A stretch of DNA of 64,000 nt, taken from contig JANSLP010000118.1 of the NCBI GenBank assembly GCA_029298735.1, positions 1 through 64,000 of the forward strand. Reading direction: 5' to 3'. This stretch comes from Ophiostoma sp. CBS 140.51 (Eukaryota > Ascomycota > Sordariomycetes > Ophiostomatales > Ophiostomataceae). The notes under the pieces are model-generated. The model saw only the letters and a program-made list of their open reading frames with translations. It made no database searches and was not told the DNA's origin. The position numbers were made by a program, and so were the translations under genes. Of this stretch, positions 30,301-42,700 are shown one piece after another (the stretch's first letter is position 1; every line of letters begins with the position of its first letter).

Positions 30301-33300
30301 TAGGACAACAACCACCGTGGAAGACACGGCACAGCAACCTGGTCGTCGGGCCATGCAGAGCCGTCACTCCGGGATGAAGAGAAAGACGGAGCGCATGTCG
30401 TTGATGGCCTGATTTACGACGAACTCAAACTACCGTCGAAGGAATTACATGTCCGGTACTTTCCTCGATGTTGGTCCGTGATGATGCACAGCACGGAGCG
30501 CCACAATGCACGTTCTGGCAATATTTGCTGCACGCCATAACGGGACGTTATCTCTTTTAATTTTTGATTTTGTTTCTTCTTCCGTGCGTGATCGTGCGCC
30601 GCTCTTCTCAGAGCCAGACCGCCTCTCTGGGATTTATACTCGGCCCAGGTTTTCTGTTGTCAGTTCAGTCCCCTTTTCTTGGGAGATTGGGCCCAAGAGC
30701 TCGACAGCCCGTCTTCTCCTGTGCCGTGTCTTGACCCTGGTCGTTCCCCATCTTCTGTGCCGTGTCTTGTAAGTCCGTTTCTTTTTGTCCTGCCCATGTG
30801 GCAGCCCGCGCGCCAATGCAGATTGTAATACGTCGTAAGTTTGCTGCAAAGCAAATCCTACAAGAGGGGAGAAGACAACTGCTTTCTCGGGTTCACAACA
30901 CACAGGCACAGCTTTGGTGGCCAGTGCCGTGGTCTTGGGTGTGGTTGCCATGTGCGCAGAGCGTGTGCCGTGCGTCGTCAGCTCCACCGAAGACCACCAA
31001 CGATATTCGGGGTTGTCGATATCTTGCGATGAACTTGCCTCTTTTGATTTTTATTTTGTCCCTTTGCCTGACGCCAACCTCCTTTCTTTCCTAGCTCACT
31101 TGGCCTGGGATAGCTTCCATCTTTCTCCCTTTTTCAACCTCCTCTTGTCAAAGCTCCTGAAATCTTCCCGGGTTTGGCGTTGGCGTTGGTCCCGCGCACG
31201 TTCCCCTCTTTCTTCGCAACGCTTTCTCCATTTTGACATTTTTGTCATTCTCTTCGTCTGTCGGCTCGCATCTGCCCAATGTTTATTCCCATCGCTTGCC
31301 CTTGTCACTGTTCTTGCTCTTTCTTTTTCCAGGGTAGGCTCCCACATGACCTCGAAAGACTGGCTGCTTCGAGCAGCCTTGCCTGAATCGAGGTTAGTGA
31401 AGGCAAAGGATATTGTTGTTAGCGCCCATCACCAAGGCCCTGGAATATCAAGCAGGACCAACAACACGATGAAGCCAACAGTGCCTTGCAGCAGGCTGTT
31501 GGATGAAAATGCTCATAATTAGCCTTCTTACTTCACAGTTCTTGGAGAGCCTTGCCCCCCTGCCTGCTTCGCCTGCATCCCATTGTTTTTGGATGATCGA
31601 CAGTCAAGGGGGGAAACGAACTCGTTTAAAATAAGTTTGCCTTGTTGGTTCGTCAGGCCTGTTGGTTTTTTCTCGATGCAGTTGGTTTCATGACAAGATT
31701 GTGTATTTCCCCTCTTTCTCCTCACTTGATGTGCGTGTTTTTCTAGCCGTTGCTATTGTTGTTGTTGACTCTCCTATGTATTTTGATGGCAAGTAGCTTG
31801 GCAGGTTCTTCCATATTTTGTCGTATTTACGTTTTCGAGAAAGAAGAACATCGGTGTTTGTTGGTTTGCCATGTCCTACGCACTCCCATGTTGACAAAAT
31901 CTTGTCGAGTCTGTTGGTTCTATCTTTGACTTTACTTTTTCCGCATGGTCGGCTCCTGTCGCTGATCACTGCCCTTTTACTCCACGAATTTTACTCCTCA
32001 CGATGATTCAACAAGTCCCGTGTGAGCAAATTTGGTGAGAAAGTAAACAAGGCTATTCTAAATTCTGTTACTGCTTACGAACTTTTGAACTTGTTGTCGT
32101 GCTATCCTTCCCGGCAGCCACGGGACGGGAGAACCGGTCTTTGGTAGCCAAAAAAGCTTGGCAGATCCCAGGCTATGGAAAGGGGCCGACAAGGTGCTCA
32201 TACAGTGATATTTTAAGACGACAAAAATATTGGCAAAGTACACTTGATGAGGGAGCAAGAAAGAACTACGCATCCTACATCATTCAACCAAGCTTTCATG
32301 ATCGTATCCAAGTAGAGAAGGCATGTCAAACCAACTGGAAGTTGCCCCAACAGATTGGATGCACAGAGGTATGTGTATTCGTATTGTTTATGATTGCCTA
32401 TTGAGACTGCTATTTATCAGTGCATCAGCAATCGCAGAGGAATATAGCAACGACTGTAAAGATTGTGCTAGTCATATTTGAAAAGTGAAGAAGCTTGTGA
32501 AAAGGGTAAATAGTGACAGACTTGCGAGATAGGCCCGATGTTTAGCGCCCGCCACAAAAGATACCGGACATATTGAAAGATATGCCCAGGGCCGATTGTT
32601 CTCAGTCTCCTTCCCATCTTCTTTGTGTGCCGTATGCCCGTTATCCGTCACAATCCAGATTCAAGACTCCGCTCCCAATCTGAGCATACGCCCAGAAAAA
32701 GAAAAGAAAGAATGGCAAATATTCTTCCACGTGGGTTATCTCTCTTCCCTATCGTATCGTGGCTTGTGAAGGACTCTTTAAATTCAAGATATGCCGATTG
32801 TTGGTGAAGGTTTAGCCCCCAGCCAGCCAGTTGGGTTTGATTTCCTGGGAACCGCTTATCGGGACCCCCTAACTAACGGCCCCTTTTTATTGCCTGTCTA
32901 CCCCACGGAGCATTATTCCCCTTCTCAGGTCAGACCAATCGCGATCGCTTCCACGACCGTAATCGTTCCTACAACCGTTAAAGAAGATCGAGCTCCGTTA
33001 AATTGCCCCGGAACTCGTTGATAAGTATGATTGTCAAGATACCTGCCAAAACCTACGGCAATTTTTCCGGAGCTGGTCTATCTTCATGGCTTCCGCAATC
33101 TACTTCAGAGACGGCGTCATGCACAAGCCCTCAGACATCAGCTTAGTCGTCCGGAGCTGTCAGCAGTGTTGTGGAGAACAAACTTGGCTGTATCCATCTG
33201 TCTGGTTCCGTTGGACACTTGCTTGTAGATCCGTGGTCGATTTCAGTATGGTCTGATCATGGTCTAACAGTAAACCGTTCTTGATATTTGACTGATACTA

Positions 33301-33700
33301 CAAACGTCATCTTGAAAGGGGCCTACATCGTTCCTGCCTGACAGGCAATTCCCAGCAACCGCGCCCGTATGAAAATAGATGAAAAGTGTATTCGTTCGCT
33401 CCTTTTTATCTTCCTCGTGTATATGGTGGCCGGTGTATGAACAAGTCTCGACAGATGTACTGCAAGACGCAAAGGGCAAAGGTAATAAAAGCAAGCATCA
33501 AATGTAAACATAAGGTGGGAAAACATTCAAAAGTACATTCATTAAAATCTAAGCAAATGACCGACCGCGCGACGGGGGCAGGGAATATGATAATGTAAAG
33601 ATGTTAAGGTGAAGGGGGTGTAGAGCGTGAAGAGAGGGAATATAGAGATGGAAGGAGGAAGGGATAGCGGGAGGAAAAAACAAGGATAGGTCACTGCCAC
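24301..33700. other. Long gene-free region between CSE1 and the PH-domain gene
   Basis: About 9.4 kb with many short open frames but none with a recognisable domain, ascomycete codon pattern or consistent splice structure. It is made of blocks with alternating strand skew: purine-rich on the plus strand at about 24950-25650, 26590-27720 and 28690-29250; pyrimidine-rich at about 26220-26500, 28490-28620, 30540-30770 and 31030-31350. The largest open frame (27712-28593, minus, 293 codons) is compositional and lacks any motif. Between about 32000 and 33300 the DNA is more AT-rich and could be degraded mobile-element sequence, but no element is recognised. Untranslated RNAs cannot be excluded. 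Confidence 0.5.
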
Positions 33701-36700
33701 TTATGCCAGGTAGGGAGCGAGGGCGGCCTTGGCCTCGGGTTGCAGACGCTTCTCCACGTACTGTGCAATCACGCCGTTGTGGCGCCGGTCGGCCTCCTTG
33801 AAAAAGGCGCCCACCCACTGCTGCACGTTCTCGACCTCGGGGAAGTCGTCGCGGGGACCGCGTTTGCATGTGTTGAGCGGCGTGTAGCCCACACCGAAGC
33901 CGATGTCGTCGACGTCCGCCTCGTTAATCACGTCGTCGCCGACACCGCTCGTCACCTGCGGCGGGTTCTTCAGCAGATCCAGGAGGTAGTTGCACGTCAG
34001 GCCCCAGCCCTTCTCGTAAAGGCTGGCAAAGCTCGTGCTGTCACACAGCGTCTTGGTGTACGAGATGACACCCAGCTTGCGGTCAACGGGTCGGGCAAAC
34101 TGGCCCGTTGTTGGCAACACAAAGTTGAGGTAGATAGGCTTGAACAGATCCACACCCTGTTGGACCTTTTGTGCGTGCTGCACAAAGTAGTCTGCACCCA
34201 GGCCGTTCTCAACACCCTTGGCCGACACCAGGTGGTAGAAGCGCACAAAGCGGATCTTGAACGAGTCTGTCAGGCCCTTGTCCAGCTTGGTGAAGAGCTT
34301 GCCCAGGATTGTGCTGAAGTAGGCGTCCAGGGCCGACGGCGGGATGGAGATGACCACGCTCTCGAGAATGTCGAGCGCGTTCTGCTCTGTCTTCTTGCTG
34401 GCAAACAGCCGGCCAAAGATCTCGAGGATTGGCAGAATCTGGTTCTCGGCCACAATGGCGTCCTTGACTTTGGGCAGGATCACCGACAGGAACCGTGCGC
34501 AAGCGGGAACGTTACCTCTCGTCTCCCAGATCGTGTCGTTCAGGAGGACGGGCATCAGGGTCTTGTAGTGGTCCGGCAGAGCCAGGTTGGGGTTCGTCTC
34601 AAGCAGAGCAGAGAAGATCTGGAAAACATACGGGACGAATTCTGCGGGGGGTTAGCAAACAGTCAAATATATACACATAAAAAAGAGGCTTGGGCTCCTG
34701 GGTACTCACCAGACACATCCTCCTTGAGGATGAACGAGAACGGCTCCCACAGCCGAGACTCCAGCTTGTCACCAATGGCGGACGAGCTGTAGCGGACGAG
34801 GGCCCCGATGGCCTCGAAGTGGTAGTAGTAGAAGCGCGGGTTGCTGGGGTTGGCCTTGATGACGTTGGTGATGTTGATGAGGTGCGTGAGGATGTCGTCC
34901 ACAATCGGAACAACGCCCTCCTTGATGACGATCAACACACGCACGATACACCGCATCAAGAATTCGTTCTCCTGCAGCTTGGCTGGCGCCGTGTCCTTCT
35001 CGATCAAGCTGAACAGGTGCGACAGCAGGTCCTTGGCAAACGGCTGGATGTCCTCCCGCGAGAACAGGTGCACACCCTCGTCGTTAGTCAGGAACAGCAC
35101 GCGCTCCACAGCAATGGCCGCATAGGTGTACACCACGTAGTTGGTCGACGCCAGGTTCTGGATCAGCGGCTGGAAGGCCGCCTGCCACTGCTCCTTGGTC
35201 AACTGACTACGGAAGTTGTGCAGGTACTTGATGGCGTCGACCTTGGCGATCGGTTGGGTGTCCGACTCGCTCAGCAGGTCAGCGGCCACGTTCTTCTGGA
35301 AGAAGTCGACGACGTCAACGTACTGGTTGACCGTCTTGACACCCTGTGCTGCCGTCACCGCGCCCTTAGCGGCAATGGCCAAAAACAGGTAGATGGCGGT
35401 ATCCTTGGCCTTCCAGTCGGTCTTGCCCTGCTCCAGGTAGTGGTCGATGTACCGGAAGACCACCTGTGTGACAAGCATCTCGTACTTTTCGAGCAGCTTG
35501 CGCAAGAAGTCCGTGGCAGCTCTCCGCCTTGAGTCGGTGTCGGAGCCCTCGAGGTCGCGGCGAATGAACTCGATCGGCTCGTCCTCGAACATCTCAATAT
35601 CCGACTCCCGCAGTGCCACGTTGGGCAGGATCACCGCCTCGACAATGCGGCCCAGGGTCTCCTCCGAGTTGAAGTTTGCGGCGTGCCGCGCAGACGAGGC
35701 CACAGCGGTCAAGAACTGCAGTGCCTTGCTGACAAGGATGTCGTAACGCTTCTCGGGGCCTGTCGTCGATAGCACGTTCCAGACGGAGTGGATAAATGGC
35801 TCGGTGTGCGGGCCGAAATCGTCGTCGTACTTGGTCGAGTACAGCTGGAGAACCTCGCAAATGTCGGCCTTGACATTCTCCACGGCAGTGGCCTCATCGT
35901 CGTCGTCCGCCACCAGGACCGGGTTGGAGTACGAGAGGTACTTCTGCAGCAGCGCCGTGACGGGCTGCATGTTGGACTCGATGATGGGCGGTAGGTCCTG
36001 GCATGACAGGTCGTAGAAGATCTTGATGAGCAGGCTCATAGCCTCGAACCAGCCCTTGAGGGCCTCAGCGTTGTCCTTGTTGCTGTCAATCTGCTGGTCG
36101 ACCACAGTGAGCATCTTCATAAACGGCTCGCCGAACCGCGACAGAACGTGGTTGATCTCGGTGAAGAGCTCGTTGGAGCGGAACAGTGGCCGCCACCGGA
36201 CGAAAATGGAGTGTGCAACCTCGAGCACGCCGTTCGTCACCTTGGCGTCAGTGGCAGAGAGACGGCTGACGAGGTCGTCGATCAGCGTGTCCCACCGCTC
36301 CCAGAAATCAGAGTCTGCAATGATGCTAATGGCCTCGCCGAGCTGCGTCTGGATGCTCGCCGGTGACGAGATCATCAGGCCCACGAGCTCCTTCTTGATC
36401 ATGACAACATCCTCCGCCGGCAGCTTGTATGTACCCTCTTCGTCGACATAGTTGAGGCGGATGAAGTTCTTGAAGCAAAGGGCGGCAGCAAGTCGGGTCT
36501 TGAGCGGCAGTGGCTGCGAGGAGGTGATCTGGAGGAGGAGGAGGCAGAACTGGGGCTTCTTTTCTTCTTGCCGGAGTGCGGCTTCGGCTAGAGTAGGAAA
36601 GAAGAGGTCAGTATACGGTCAAAAGTCGTGATGATCGAAAAGTGAAGCAAAAAGTGGCAAAAAGTGAAGCAAAAAACAAACCTTTTCTGTGCTGCTGAGG

Positions 36701-36751
36701 ATCGAGTGTGGAGTCCAGCAGCTGCACAATGTGGCCAATCTGGGCGCTCAT
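33701..36751 (-). CDS. CSE1: Importin-alpha re-exporter Cse1/CAS
   Basis: Three exons (36751-36682, 36587-34710, 34641-33701) give 962 residues, matching the family length of about 960. Cse1 is the HEAT-repeat exportin that carries importin-alpha back to the cytoplasm with RanGTP. The importin-beta N-terminal region is recognised in LDPQQHRKAEAALRQEE and KTRLAAALCFKNFIRLNYVDE; the CAS/Cse1 core and C-terminal domains follow, with IEMFEDEPIEFIRRDLEG, SRRRAATDFL and NPRFYYYHFEAIGALVRY. Both introns are canonical (94 and 68 bases; CTCTAG and CGCAG acceptors; GCTAAC branch in the second), and both split a codon after its first base. The C-terminus YLEP is here PYLA. The gene is divergent from TSC2. 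Confidence 0.95.
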
Positions 36752-39698
36752 TTTGCCGGATGTGAGGAGATGTGCGGGTACAAAGGACGGTGATACAGGT
36801 CGCGATGTAGGGAGGTAATGTTGGGAGTGGTGAGAATGGAAGAGAGGCAGAAAAGTGATCTGGATCGTGTGTATTTTTTTAGGCGGCACAGAAGCTTTGC
36901 AAACAAAACAGCAGGAGCTCGACCGCCCGTTGTCAGGGTGTCAAACGGCGGGGTGCTGCAGTGGGTCTATCACGTGACAAAATCCCGTATGCATACGGCG
37001 ATATTCATGTACCCGTGCATCTTGCATTTGGACGATGATGGGCCGGCAAAAGAATCAATTGCAATTTCTTCGTGAAAAAATATGTGTTTATACATGCTCG
37101 ATGTTAAAATGAAAATTTAGAATGTTCCTTCTCTTCCATCCTGTCTTTTGACGTCGTCATTTCCACCGTTAGTCTCCTTTTCTTCGCCATTCTTCAGACG
37201 AACAACGCTTAAATTCTGGACAAAGAGCTTCGTTTGCCAGCTTGGAAAACACGTGCCGCGCTTTCCGTAGTCTGAGACAGGCCAGCACGCCACGAACTAG
37301 CTCAGTCACGGCAGGAAGGAAGGCACGATGGGTTTAGAAGAGAGAAAAAAAAGTGACACAAGAAGGAACGAACGAACATCACCGGCGAGCGGGCTGGGCT
37401 GCTCTTTCTCAACAAAAAAAAACTGCAAAGTGATAAGTTACGTGTACGTAAGGCTCGAGTGCGACGACGGCAAAGTTTCTGCACCAGCCGGTGCATATGG
37501 CCCAGTCGGATTGCAGGCGCGCGGTGCTGGAAACAGCAAAAAGGCAAGCTTGGTCTTAACAAGGTCCCCTGTTGCTGTCGATCCTGGGCGATTATGACGA
37601 CGGGCGGGTGGAGGAAAGCGCAACCTTGGCACCTGCCCCAGACAAAATAGCGTCAACAGCGACAGGAAAGAGAGCTGGAGAGCAAAACTTCGCAGAGAAC
37701 TTCACAAGGAAGACAAGGAAGGATCAAAACGACAAAGTCCACAAAGAGCGAAAAGGTGGAGAAAACTGGGTCCATTGCGCTTTCCGTGCACATGTATCTG
37801 CCCATGCGGGCCAGCAAGAGCAGTGGACTTGTATCTTATTGTGCTATGGGGGGAGCCTGCAGGCGCCATCGAATCCCGCTAGCGAAAGGCAAGCACGGAG
37901 AATAGCAGTGACAAGCGACAAAGGCGCACCTTCTGTTGGAAATTGTTGCCCCTGCTATCTTTTGCCTGTGGACTGCTATCTCCATTATCTATCGCTCACC
38001 CACGCTGCGTTTTTTCCTCAACTTCAACAAACCCACGCGCAGACCATCGACACCCTGGACCACCGCAGGCCACAACCACGGCTAGACACGCAGCACGGCT
38101 CTTTGCACAAGAGCTGCATTGACAGGCACAAAAACGAAGCAACCTCGCCCCTCGCCACCGAGTAATCCGTCCGCGAAACAGCATCTTAAAGCCTGGCACT
38201 TCGATCCGCCATCTACGTCCTTCGAACTCTCGGGACTATCTGGGCCCCCTCGCGCCCCCTCACCTCACCTTCCACGACACCTCCGCGTGCGATAAGCTCT
38301 TCCTCGAGAGCTTGGACGTTTGGCTACTCACGGGAACGACCAACACTGTCCCAAAGCAACGAGACGCATACGGAGTGCAGCTCCTCTTTGTGGGGGTTGA
38401 CTTTGATCGGAAGACAGATATCTGGGCGAGACAGCTCGGCCCACACGACGACCGGGACATACATCGACTGGTCTTGCCACTGCTCAGGTGTGTACGGCGT
38501 ACGGACGACAAAAATCCTGCTTTAAGACGTGGGAACGGGGACAAGAGGCGGCCTGCCGTGTAAGGTGCAACAAGAAAAAGCTCTTTTGATGCTAACAACG
38601 CCTTCAAGAAGCAACGACACACGACCGAGCAGACGATCTACGGCAGCAGAGACGACATAAAGCGGCCTGAACAGCACGGCCAGCACGGAAAACGAGCGAG
38701 CGATCGAGCGAAAGTTGACATCACTACGACAAAGCAGCACCCTTTTACTTGTTTTCTTGTTTCTCGCCATTTGCCTCACCCAGACGGTCCGTCAAGAGCT
38801 CTCGACGTCCAATGACCACCATCTTTGCTACAGCTCCGGAAGGGTTTTTCGTTGATGGGGTCCCGTTGAGCTCGGTGGCCCGCTGACGGTCTCACTTTTT
38901 GTGCTTCCCACCATTTATGCAAGTACGAGTTTTGCATGTAAGTCAATTGTCTTGCATTTTGTGTCTTGGATTTGGCCTCCCGTGCCCCCCCCCCCCCCCA
39001 AAACGTTTTCCCTCTGTTCTCCATTTTCTGGGTTTCTGGGCGCGCATGCCCTGTCTGCTGGCCCCTCCGCCGCCCCTGCATTGCCCGGCCCCCAACTCTG
39101 TCTTCGTTCTGCCTATACGCGCCTCGCTTCGACCGTTCGGTTTCGGTGGCCTTGGTCAAGTCTGTCTGCTCTTCAGCAAAAGAGGCGAGTTGCTTGGAGG
39201 CACGAGGCATGTGAGCTGAAAGAAGAATGAAAAACGAAAAATGACAGTTCTGCAAAAGGCTCGACTGGGCACAGCTGCAAAACGATCTGCCTGTTCAGTG
39301 TGCACGCAACAAGGTGTGGCTGCCCACATCACCTGCCAGGCTGTCCAAAGAGGCTGTCGGGCGACCCTCCATCTCAGCTCTGGGGGTCCTGTCCTTTTCT
39401 GTCGCCCCTTGCCTGTGTGTGGCCTGTGTGGCTGTCTTTTTATGTCATTGTGTTTATTTTCTTTTATCTCTTTTTTCTTCTCCATTTTATGTTTTATGTC
39501 GCACTCGACTTTGACATTCTTGCTTTTTCTGCATCTTGCCAAGTCCCGTCAATCACTTCATCCTTTTGTTTACACAACTTGCTTGTTTCTTTCCTTTTCT
39601 CATCACCTTAGCGTTCCTTCGTTTCCTTATTTATTTCTTTTGTTCGCTCGACCTCACTCGTCCGCAAGCATGGCTGATTCGGCCGAACAAATGCTAAC
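36752..39698. promoter_or_regulatory. Divergent promoter region CSE1 / TSC2
   Basis: A 2.9-kb region without a supportable gene. It contains a run of 15 C residues at 38985-38999. The last 250 bases before TSC2 are a CT-rich tract (about 39420-39640), which is probably close to the TSC2 transcription start, and a short upstream ORF begins at 39670. Confidence 0.5.
38985..38999 (+). repeat. Homopolymer of 15 C
   Basis: Fifteen consecutive C bases followed by AAAA, about 700 bases upstream of the TSC2 start. Such runs are unstable and error-prone in sequencing, so the exact length is uncertain. Confidence 0.8.
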
Positions 39699-39714
39699 AT
39701 GCTCCGCCGAATAG
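39670..39714 (+). promoter_or_regulatory. Upstream ORF overlapping the TSC2 start
   Basis: A 14-codon open frame (MADSAEQMLTCSAE) begins with an ATG in a strong context (AAGCATGG: A at -3, G at +4). It ends at a TAG 13 bases beyond the first in-frame TSC2 ATG at 39699, in a different reading frame. Scanning ribosomes would meet it first. It should reduce initiation at 39699 and favour reinitiation at the next in-frame ATG, 39756. It was chosen on position and context only; its effect is inference. Confidence 0.5.
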
Positions 39715-42700
39715 TCTCGCTAGGCCAGCAGGTCTCCGAGAGTGAAGACGACTTCATGTCGCCTCCATCCAACGATGTCGGCCGGTCATCCGAGCATAAG
39801 GTGCCCGGTGGTCTGGCCGGCGTCTTCAAGGGCCTGACCGGGTCCTCCAAGCTGACAAAGACGCCTGCCCAGGGCTCCGGCCAACCCACCACCGCCACAA
39901 CAATATCACCTCTCCCACTTACTGCGCCGGCAGCCGCAGCTGCCCTCTCCTCTTCCTCTATTGCGTCGACACAAGCAGCATCATCCGAACCCACCGACGC
40001 TGATTCTCTCAACAACCGCTCACGCGAACACCTTTTGACTTACGCAGACTGCCTCGATCAGTTAAAGAACGGAGCACTCGGCGAACGAGTTGCCGCTGCC
40101 GGTGCACTACGGTCTATTGTGATTGAAACGCCCGTTCAGTCCATGTCCAGCATATGGGATGCCACAGAAGACCTGATCAACCCAGACAAGGCCCAAGTTG
40201 CTCGACATGCTGGCTGGGAATTGCTCGCAGAGTGTGCACGGCACACGTCTTCCACCAACCTTGAGCGCCGGAAATACTTCCAGGCCATCACAGCACCGGC
40301 CGACCCCGGAGATTTCCACCTGCAACTCTCGGCCCTTGTTGACTTGACCAACAACGGCCGTAATCTCTCTGGCTTCGACTATGACGTTTTCCCCGTGCTC
40401 ACAGAATGGTTCCAGACGGCCTACAAAGCGTCAAAAGTGGCTGCTAAGAAACCATCTTCACAACGCTCCACCAACGGCAAGAGCGGCAAATTAAAAGGTG
40501 TACAAACGACCGAGGAACGGAACCTCTCCCAGCTGTTCGCCTACACCATCGATGTCATCAAGTACAGCTCCAAGATCGCCAGCGACAGCGCCATCGAAGG
40601 CCTGCTTGATGCCATCCTGGACATTGCCATGAACACCAGCACCGAGGACGACCTCTCATCCTGCATCGCCATTATCAACACCTGTGTCACCGTTGGCGCC
40701 ATGCCGAGCAAGAGCCTCGAGCGCTGCGTGAAGGTCTTGAGCTCCATCTATTGTCTGGTGCCCAAGCTTCAGAAAACCGCATGGCAGGTTTTGTCCAACA
40801 TCTTCAAGTCCCATCATGGCCTGCATACCATCAGCATCCTGCTCGACACTCTTCGGAAATATCCCCTCGAAGGCGTGGAGGTTAAGGACGCTACACGCGA
40901 AGTCCGTGGTGCTCTGGCTGTCCTACAAAAGCTCGTCCGAAAAGCCGGGTCCACAGAGTACCCGACGCTCCCATTTACGCTGTTAGTTGATGGGCTTGAG
41001 AATGTAGTCAGCCACACGCCATCACCACGCATCGTTGCATCTATCCTGCAACTCATCAACCAGCTGTTTGACGGCGGCGGCGGCATGCTCAATCCACTTC
41101 TCCTTGATGAAGACTGGGCTTCCCTGCTCGGTGTGGCAACGACATGTGCCAAGCGGAGCAACCCGTCTAAATCCTATGACGGGGCAGCCATCAGAAAACA
41201 GTTGCAAAGCGGCTTGGCCAGCTCAGAAGAGCCGTCACAGGACGCTGTCGACCGCGAGTCGGCCGTTCTCACTGCGCGGCTCGAGAACTTACTGCGTGGC
41301 CTGCTTAATGAGCGGCCAGAGTATATGCAGCGCAACTGCTGCGTCTCCTTCCTCGCCGACGTACACCACATCCTCCCTGACTCTGGCGCGGAACTTGTGC
41401 TCAAGTACTTTGCCGAATTTAGTTGCTGCTTCCCCTCCGATCCTCAATGGGATGCCAACCTGAAACTCGTTTTGGGCGCCTTTTACTCCAACCAGTCGCG
41501 CTCTGCCGTGGTACAGTTGCAGGCCTTACAAACGGCAATCGACGTTCACAATGTCCTCTCTCTCGTGGATGGTGTTGTTGATGCCCCGGATGCGGTCGCA
41601 GACCTCGTTCGTCGCATTCTGGCGCATATTGGCGAAGAGCGTGACACAGTACTCCTATTCCACGCCATCTCTTTCGCCGTGACGACCGCTCCGTGTGTGG
41701 ATGCCGCTCTCTTCAGCTTTATTATTGAGGCGCTTGGCTCTGTCATTAAGAATGACGAGCGCCGGCAGCCTCTCGCTATTGCCTCGTCGGGCTCTACACC
41801 AGCCTCGCCCCTGGCCACTCCAGGCGAACACCCCGATGTGCTGGTGGACCAGAGCACGTCCAACATTGCCACACGCGGCCTTGTCCAGATTTTCATGGAC
41901 ACAATGAACACCGACGCCAGCAAAGCCAGCCAGGTCTTTGAGGCTTTGGTGAGCCTGGCGCGGGACAAACGCTGCCCGGTGGACGCACGCCTCTCCGCCC
42001 TGAAATTGCTGTTTCGCCTGCGCGCCGACTGGGCCCACCGCATTTTCCTAGTGTCCAACACCGAATCTGAGGCTCTGGCCGCGGTGCTATTCCGGACCGA
42101 AGCCGCGTTGGAGCGCAAAATGGCCGACGAGGTCACACAGGAAATTCTTGCGCGACAAGCGCGAAATGAGCCTGGAGCCCCTTTGCCTTCTGGTGGAGGC
42201 GGTACCAGCAACCAGCAGCAGCATCCCACAAGGGTGACACGAGGCGTCTCATTTGGACAAGGAAGTGGCGGTGGGCCACAGGACAGACCTGGCTTTCCTA
42301 GCCGAACGACGAGCAACGCCCGTCATAGGACGACGGCGCCACGCTACCGCCAGCTCTGGAGCTTACCTGACCCAGACGCTCTCCCTCAAACACCCATCGC
42401 CAATGCCAGCACTGTCCTCTTCTCGCACGAGTGGGATGAGAGAATAACTCGCGGCGTCGATACCAAGGCCAAGGCCAAGGAGAGCAAGAGCAGCGATGAT
42501 GCCGGTACCGCTACAGAAGGCGTGACGTCTACTTCTCCAGATGATGCCAAGAACGAGGGCAACTCAGATGCGGAGCCAACTCTGCTGGTTCTCGACATGA
42601 CGGCGTGGTTGGAGGTTATTTTTGATATCCTGACACGCGGCGCAAACTGGGAATTGTACAGCTTCGCCCTCGTGCACCTACCCTCGCAGCTCAGCAACCA

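Noticed and set aside
32000..33300. Possible degraded transposon
   Set aside because: The stretch is more AT-rich than its surroundings, but no terminal repeats or transposase or reverse transcriptase motifs could be seen.
22420..33700. tRNA or rRNA genes in the gene-poor regions
   Set aside because: No sequence with matching A box, T-arm GTTCGANNC and acceptor stem was noticed, though a covariance-model scan was not possible here.
33740..34792. 350-codon open frame on the plus strand
   Set aside because: It lies antisense to CSE1 exons and crosses its intron; no motif and no splice structure of its own.
39670..39730. A 3' splice site at the TSC2 start (CTAAC followed by TAG or CAG)
   Set aside because: The branch-like word and acceptor are present, but no matching donor with a coding exon was found upstream, so the intron was not called.
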